Below the pieces are notes generated by a model. The model ran no database searches. It was given only the letters and a program-made list of their open reading frames with translations, and was not told where the DNA came from. A DNA stretch of 33,989 nt, from positions 4,910,593-4,944,581 of the forward strand of contig BFEA01000009.1 of assembly GCA_003427395.1 (NCBI GenBank). The letters run 5' to 3'. This document shows positions 29,661 through 33,989 of the stretch, in pieces. The DNA is from Chara braunii. Lineage: Eukaryota; Streptophyta; Charophyceae; Charales; Characeae. Numbering within the stretch: position 1 is the first letter of the stretch; every line of letters begins with the position of its first letter. The position numbers and the translations under genes are program-made.

Positions 29661-30860
29661 CTATTTTTGGATGACCTCAACTTTGGTTGCCTCGGGCTCT
29701 AGGCCTGCAGCAGACAACCGATGTCCGAGGTAGATGACGCTGTCCCTCCCAAACTCAGATTTCTCCAAGTTGAGATGGAGTTGCGCGTCCTTGAGGATCT
29801 GCATCACTTCCTCAAGGTGTTTCATGTGCTCTTCCATCGATTTACTGAAGATTAGTATGTCATCCAGATATACAACAACAAATCGNTTGATCTGATTGCG
29901 AAATACCTTATCCATGAGACTTTGAAAGGTGGCTGGTGCATTCGTGAGACCGAAGGGCATGACTGTGAACTCGTACAGCCCATCGCGAGTCTTGAATGTT
30001 GTTTTGTGCTGGTCTGCAGGTTCGACCTCAATCTGGTGGTAGCCAGACTTGAGATCGATCTTGCTGAAGACTTTGCACCCACTTGCAACGTCGAGCAGAT
30101 CATCGATACGTGGCAAAGGATATGCATTCTTTCTTGTGATTCTATTCAATCCGCGGTAGTCAATACACATTAGTAGTTTGCCTCCCTTCTTAGGGACAAA
30201 CAGCACCGGTGCACCAAACTCAGACTCACTTGGTTTGATCCATCCCCTCCCAATCATACCATCAATCTGTCGTCGCAACTCCTCCAATTCGCCTGAGCCC
30301 ATACGATAGACGCAGCCCTTTGGAGGAGTGCTACCTTCAATCAACTCGATCTTGTGTCGGACCGGACACACGGGGACTCCATGCGGTTCGGCCAAGACTT
30401 TTGGAAATCGGTTGAGAAGGTTGCGAATCTTTGATGGGATCTCCGGAGGTGGATCATCACTCTCGGGTGCAAGCATACCAGATTGCATAGGTGCAACCAA
30501 CACAACAGGATTGGANGTGGAATCATTTGGACTAGAGGTAGATTTAGTAGAGGTAGAAGTAGTTGCATCTAAGGTGGAAACAACATGCAAAGTAGAATCA
30601 TTATGTACAACAAAAATAGAAGGCACATGAGCAGGCCTAACAAAGGCTATATACATTTGCTCATTAGTTTTGCGCCTGCGCCACTTTTTGCAGAATTGCA
30701 TTGCATTGAGAAAGGTCACTTGGGACTCGCGCGGCTCATCCAAGAGGACTGGACGCTCGATTCCCATGGCATCTTTGACCATGAATTGTAAGTCCTTCCA
30801 CGTGGTTCTTTCACATTGGGACTGCAACCAGCCCAAGCCAATAACCGCGTCGAAGGAGCA
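29661..30860 (-). pseudogene. Element B reverse transcriptase
   Basis: A 391-codon frame with complete RT motifs: [66 protein letters not shown] and the catalytic box VVVYLDDILIFSKS (YLDD at 29859-29870), then FGRDSVIYLGH. Unlike A and C, the catalytic aspartates are intact. It ends at amber 29661-29663, where related elements usually have a Trp-containing linker, and continues in frame into the RNase H lead-in. On the upstream side an amber codon (30861-30863) separates it from protease; element A has AAG there. Ambiguous bases at 29886 and 30516. Confidence 0.94.
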
Positions 30861-31362
30861 CTAATCAAGGACATAGAAGTTCAACTCATGCGTGATTGTG
30901 CGATCAGCGTCAAAGGTAGTGCGCACACCTTTGACTGCATGCGTAGATGTGACAACCTCTTGGTTGNCTACTTGGGTCCGNCAAGGATTCTGCAAAGTCA
31001 CTTGCTTCATCCCCAAGCGTGCCTTACGAATGCCGTGCGGTGAGAAGTAGTTGGTGGTTGCACCACAATCAGCCAACGCACGGATGTAACGGCCATTAAT
31101 GTAGAGTTTGAAGAAGATCAACTTCGTTCTCCCTTATGCGCGTTCTTGCTTCATATGAGCCCCCAGCGCGTCAACAGAGCATGGAAGTCAATTTCTTCCG
31201 ACTCTACCCAAGGCTCCTTGTATAGGATGTGTATCTTTTCGGCGTTGGAATCAGCATCAAATGGGGTTTCAGGAGAGGTTTGCTGAGTGGGATCAGAATC
31301 CAAAGAAGGATCTGTACTTACATGTTCCGCCTCTCCATCTGTAGAGTGTGCTGATGATGCCT
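30861..31362 (-). pseudogene. Element B protease and gag-pol linker
   Basis: Protease frame 31121-30861: RALADCGATTNYFS (DCGAT at 31056-31070), then GIRKARLGMKQV, very close to element A. It shares its frame with RT. The linker (31380-31151) is open in the -1 frame relative to gag, starts AGKPATGVEASSAHS and continues to EPWVESEEIDFH, where an indel separates it from the protease frame. The linker thus fits -1 frameshift expression. Ambiguous bases at 30967 and 30981. Confidence 0.88.
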
Positions 31363-31384
31363 CTACCCCCGTTGCTGGTTTCCC
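31341..31384 (-). promoter_or_regulatory. Predicted -1 ribosomal frameshift signal, element B
   Basis: Sense strand: GGGAAAC (31384-31378) phased G GGA AAC in gag, an 11-nt spacer, then GTAGAG (31366-31361) pairing with CTCTAC (31346-31341) over a 14-nt loop; the gag stop TAG (31365-31363) is in the stem. The same geometry occurs in element A at 1536-1579, with a compensating G-U pair and a different loop sequence. Slippage would enter the conserved AGKP linker. Confidence 0.75.
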
Positions 31385-33134
31385 TGCTGCAATCTGAAAC
31401 ATTGTTGGACTGAATGTCCCGGTTTGGTGCAACGCAGGCAAACTCCTCTCTTCACCCTGTTCTTCCACTCACTTTCACTAATCCGGAGATCTACCCATGG
31501 TTTTGTGGCAGGATCTTCCGGTTTGGGTGGAATCTTTGCTCCCTTGGGAAGAAGGATAGTGTTAGTATTGTTCTTCATCGTGGTCCTCGGTCCCTTACTT
31601 TTAAAGGCAGTCTTCTTAAATGCATTCATAGATTCTTCGTCATTTACATACTCAGACTCATGGGCTGACAAAGAGCAAGATGCCCCGCAGTCTTGCTCTT
31701 GATCGTTATCAAGAGAAGATTCATCCACGAGGGTCTCCTCGTCAGCCTCAAGCAGATCGTGTGCTGCAAAACAATTGCTGCCTGGAAACCGTTTGCGGTT
31801 GGTGGCCTTTTTGCCACTTGATCCACCCGGGAGGTCTTGTGCCTCCAGCGTGACTAAGTCCCGCATGAGGGTAAGCCAATCTGTATATCCGCTGAGCCCG
31901 AGTCCTAGGCGATCTTTTAGAGTAGAGGGGACCGTACCTTTTATCACATCCAAGCAAGACTATGCAGTCATCTCCAGATCCGGAGTAGCAAAGAGTTTAC
32001 TAACATACTGCTGCAAGCTGTGCATGGTGCGAGTCCACTTGTTGTGCTTGAGCTTGTCAAGCTTGAGTCTTGCTTTAGCTGCAGCATGTGGATCAGCATA
32101 CTGTTTGATCAAGAGCTCTTCGAGTGTGGTGGTAGGCGTGGCCTTCAACCATTTGTTCAGGTCTATTCTCTTATAGCCTGATTGGACATCTTGGGTTTCC
32201 AGGAAACCTCTCACGACGGGCTCCACATTAGTCCCTAGGATAGACGACTGGGTTGACGAGGGTGTCCCCAACACATCAAAGTAGGATCGCATGAAGCTGA
32301 TCCAAGTCTCGATGTCGTCCTTTCTGTCATACTTGGACAGAATCTGCGCCGCCTTCCTGTCGATGTAAGCAAAGCTGCCGCTTGGCCCAGCCATTGCAGG
32401 GTCCGGACTCGGGACTGCAACAGTTCCAAAATTCCCTGCACTACCACTTGCTGAGCAGCGGGGTCTGGACTTGCTGCAGATCTGCTTTGGCTGTTAACCA
32501 CACTAAAAGAAGAAGAAGAAGGAGAAGAAGTAGACATAGTAAGAGGGGCAAAACTGGACTGGCACGCAGTATTGGAAGCAGGGTAGGTGAGTGGAGAGAC
32601 AATCTGAGCCTGCTGCGCACTAGCAAACTGTTACAGCTGATCGCGGTGCTGCTGCACCATGTTGGCCATGTCTTCGCGCAACTCCTTGAGCTGCTTAAAC
32701 ACCTGTGCAAGTTGGCCAGTATGGTCCTCAGCAACCCGGACCCCTGCTAAGGCTCTGAGGAGCGGAACCGTTTCCTCTTCTACCTCCTCATCAGTCAGAG
32801 CGGACATGGTGCTAAGGACGGCCTCGTGAGCCTGCACCTTATCCCTTCTCTCTCTCTCTTTCTCTTCCTCCTCCCTCTTCAAGGCTTTCTCATAGAAGAA
32901 CTGATACTGCGGTTTTTCTGCCTCAGGGGCAGCGTCCATCTGCAGTTTCCAATCTGCTGCAGATGCCATGATGGAGGATGAGGGTGTGAGTAAGACTCTC
33001 AAGAGGGGTCCATACTTCCTCTCCGCTTTGTGACGAACGCTCCTCTTCCCTCTCCTCACTCCCTCAAGAGCAACACTCAATAGCTTCTCTCTTCTCTCTC
33101 TCTCTCTCGTTTGCGATCGTGTAGACGCAGGCAT
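31363..33134 (-). pseudogene. Element B gag (interrupted)
   Basis: The start ATG at 33134-33132 (MPASTRSQTRERERR) aligns with the gag start of element A; the longer frame from 33206 uses TTG. A charged coiled-coil-like stretch follows (KALKREEEEKERERRDKVQA). TAA at 32633-32631 and TAG at 31962-31960 occur where A has Gln codons, and a frameshift lies near 32400-32450. The capsid-like part reads RKDDIETWISFMRSYFDVLG and ILGTNVEPVVRGFLE, shared with A. The zinc knuckle is intact: CLRCTKPGHSVQQC (CX2CX4HX4C), just before the frameshift signal. It would bind and package element RNA. Confidence 0.9.
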
Positions 33135-33989
33135 TAAAGAACCCAATGGAAGAAACAGCTTGAAATCATTCAGAAGAGAAGGTAGAACTCCTAGCCGGAG
33201 CGGCAATTCATTTGGACCGGAGAGCAGTCATCAAAACAAAAAAAAGAAGATCAGAGAGATCTGATCCAGCCACACAGTCTTGACTGACTACGTATGGGGT
33301 CCTCCCAAGCCTAGCCAGCCTCAGCTCCGTGAAAACACAGCAAATCGGATTCAAGATGTACAACGGAATGCACGAGAGAATTGAGTGGTGTCTAAGGTGC
33401 GAGTCAGGTGGCGGATCGTGCGGTAAAGTCAGATAAAACGTCCCAGCGGAGATCCCCTCCGCAGCGAGTGTCCTGGTCCGAAAGCATAAAGTCCGTGTCC
33501 CAATCAGATAGAGCAAGGTAACTGATGTCAACAGATTTGGCCTGAGGGGCCCTTCTTGTTTGGGCCCGGTCCCACTGAGTCCCAAGCGGTCCTAGTGGAG
33601 TCAGAACCGGGTCCCAACCAACAAGAGTTCCACAGAGACCCTACTCTGTCTCTACTGAATTGAAAAACGAAATTTTGCCCCAGCAAGAACCTGTAGACTA
33701 CCGCCGTTCAGAATGAAATAAACAAGATACTCCATTCATTCACTCATTAGGTGAGTAGGCAGTTCACACACCTCACACACAATCAAGACTATGGAGGATG
33801 GAAGAAGAACCCAGAGAACCCCAACAGGCAGTCAATTCCATGCACACACACATGGACACCCTGGTGGCACGACACTTACCTGAGTGGCCGGGCTCTTGAG
33901 ATGAAAAGAACTCACCCCCCTCTCACATAGTCCTCCTGACCCAATTAGCATCCTCTACACTAGTGTCCTATCATCTAGGAGGGTCAACA
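33135..33989 (-). other. Element B 5' leader (cut by window end)
   Basis: Aligns in blocks with the leader of element A: the CTCCTAGCCGGAGCGGCAA block at 33187-33205, GGGCCCGGTCCCACTGAGTC near 33560-33580, and 33870-33985 with 4000-4115. By comparison with A, about 400 bp more leader and then the PBS and 5' LTR should lie beyond 33989. No coding content. Confidence 0.78.

Larger units (their letters stand above)
26013..33989 (-). mobile_element. Element B: near-complete Ty3/gypsy chromovirus, 5' LTR beyond window
   Basis: Minus-strand order from the right edge: leader, gag (33134-31363), linker, protease, RT, RNase H, integrase, chromodomain, polypurine tract, 3' LTR (26013-27432). It is the best-preserved element here and closely related to A in gag, protease, RT and LTR. 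From 31121 to 27474 protease, RT, RNase H, integrase and chromodomain share one frame broken by three stops (30861, 29661, 27774). Gag carries two in-frame stops and a frameshift. The PBS and 5' LTR lie outside the window, so the target duplication (left copy would be TTTTA, 26008-26012) cannot be checked. Confidence 0.94.

Overview
This window looks like repeat-dominated nuclear DNA of a eukaryote in the plant lineage. It holds decayed Ty3/gypsy LTR retrotransposons with chromodomain integrases, primer-binding sites matching initiator tRNA-Met and tRNA-Asp, tRNA-derived SINE-like repeats, a small MITE and microsatellites. No bacterial-style gene, operon, rRNA gene or intact host gene was recognised. 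A streptophyte alga such as Chara is my best guess; this rests on overall impression and was not tested.

Layout, left to right: (A) 136-5762, minus strand, the 5' part of a Ty3/gypsy element (5' LTR 4534-5762, PBS, long leader, gag, protease, first half of RT), broken just before the RT catalytic YxDD box. 5763-10780 is non-coding and contains a SINE-like repeat near 7.2 kb. 10816-12290 holds two adjacent arrays of divergent, ~100-120 bp spaced units that keep a hairpin potential despite sequence change. (D) 14029-17845, plus strand, is a second family with a tRNA-Asp PBS, gag and aspartic protease. Its pol and nearly all of its 3' LTR are deleted. 17846-19830 is unrecognised sequence with a CA/TA microsatellite. 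(C) about 19832-25260, minus strand, is a third Ty3/gypsy element (protease, RT, RNase H, integrase, chromodomain) carrying two later insertions: a 1372-bp solo LTR of the A/B type and a 105-bp TA-flanked MITE, both inside RT. A second SINE-like copy sits at 25.75-26.0 kb. (B) 26013 to the window end, minus strand, is a near-complete relative of A whose 3' LTR landed in the A+T-rich tail of that SINE. Its 5' LTR lies beyond the window.

None of the elements looks autonomous. A, B, C and D carry stops, frameshifts, duplications or lost catalytic residues. The two related elements A and B still share functional-looking RNA signals. The most notable is a GGGAAAC slippery heptamer followed 11 nt later by a conserved stem-loop that contains the gag stop codon, which predicts -1 frameshifting from gag into pol. 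The other point of most interest is the pair of hairpin arrays at 10.8-12.3 kb, which match nothing I recognise.
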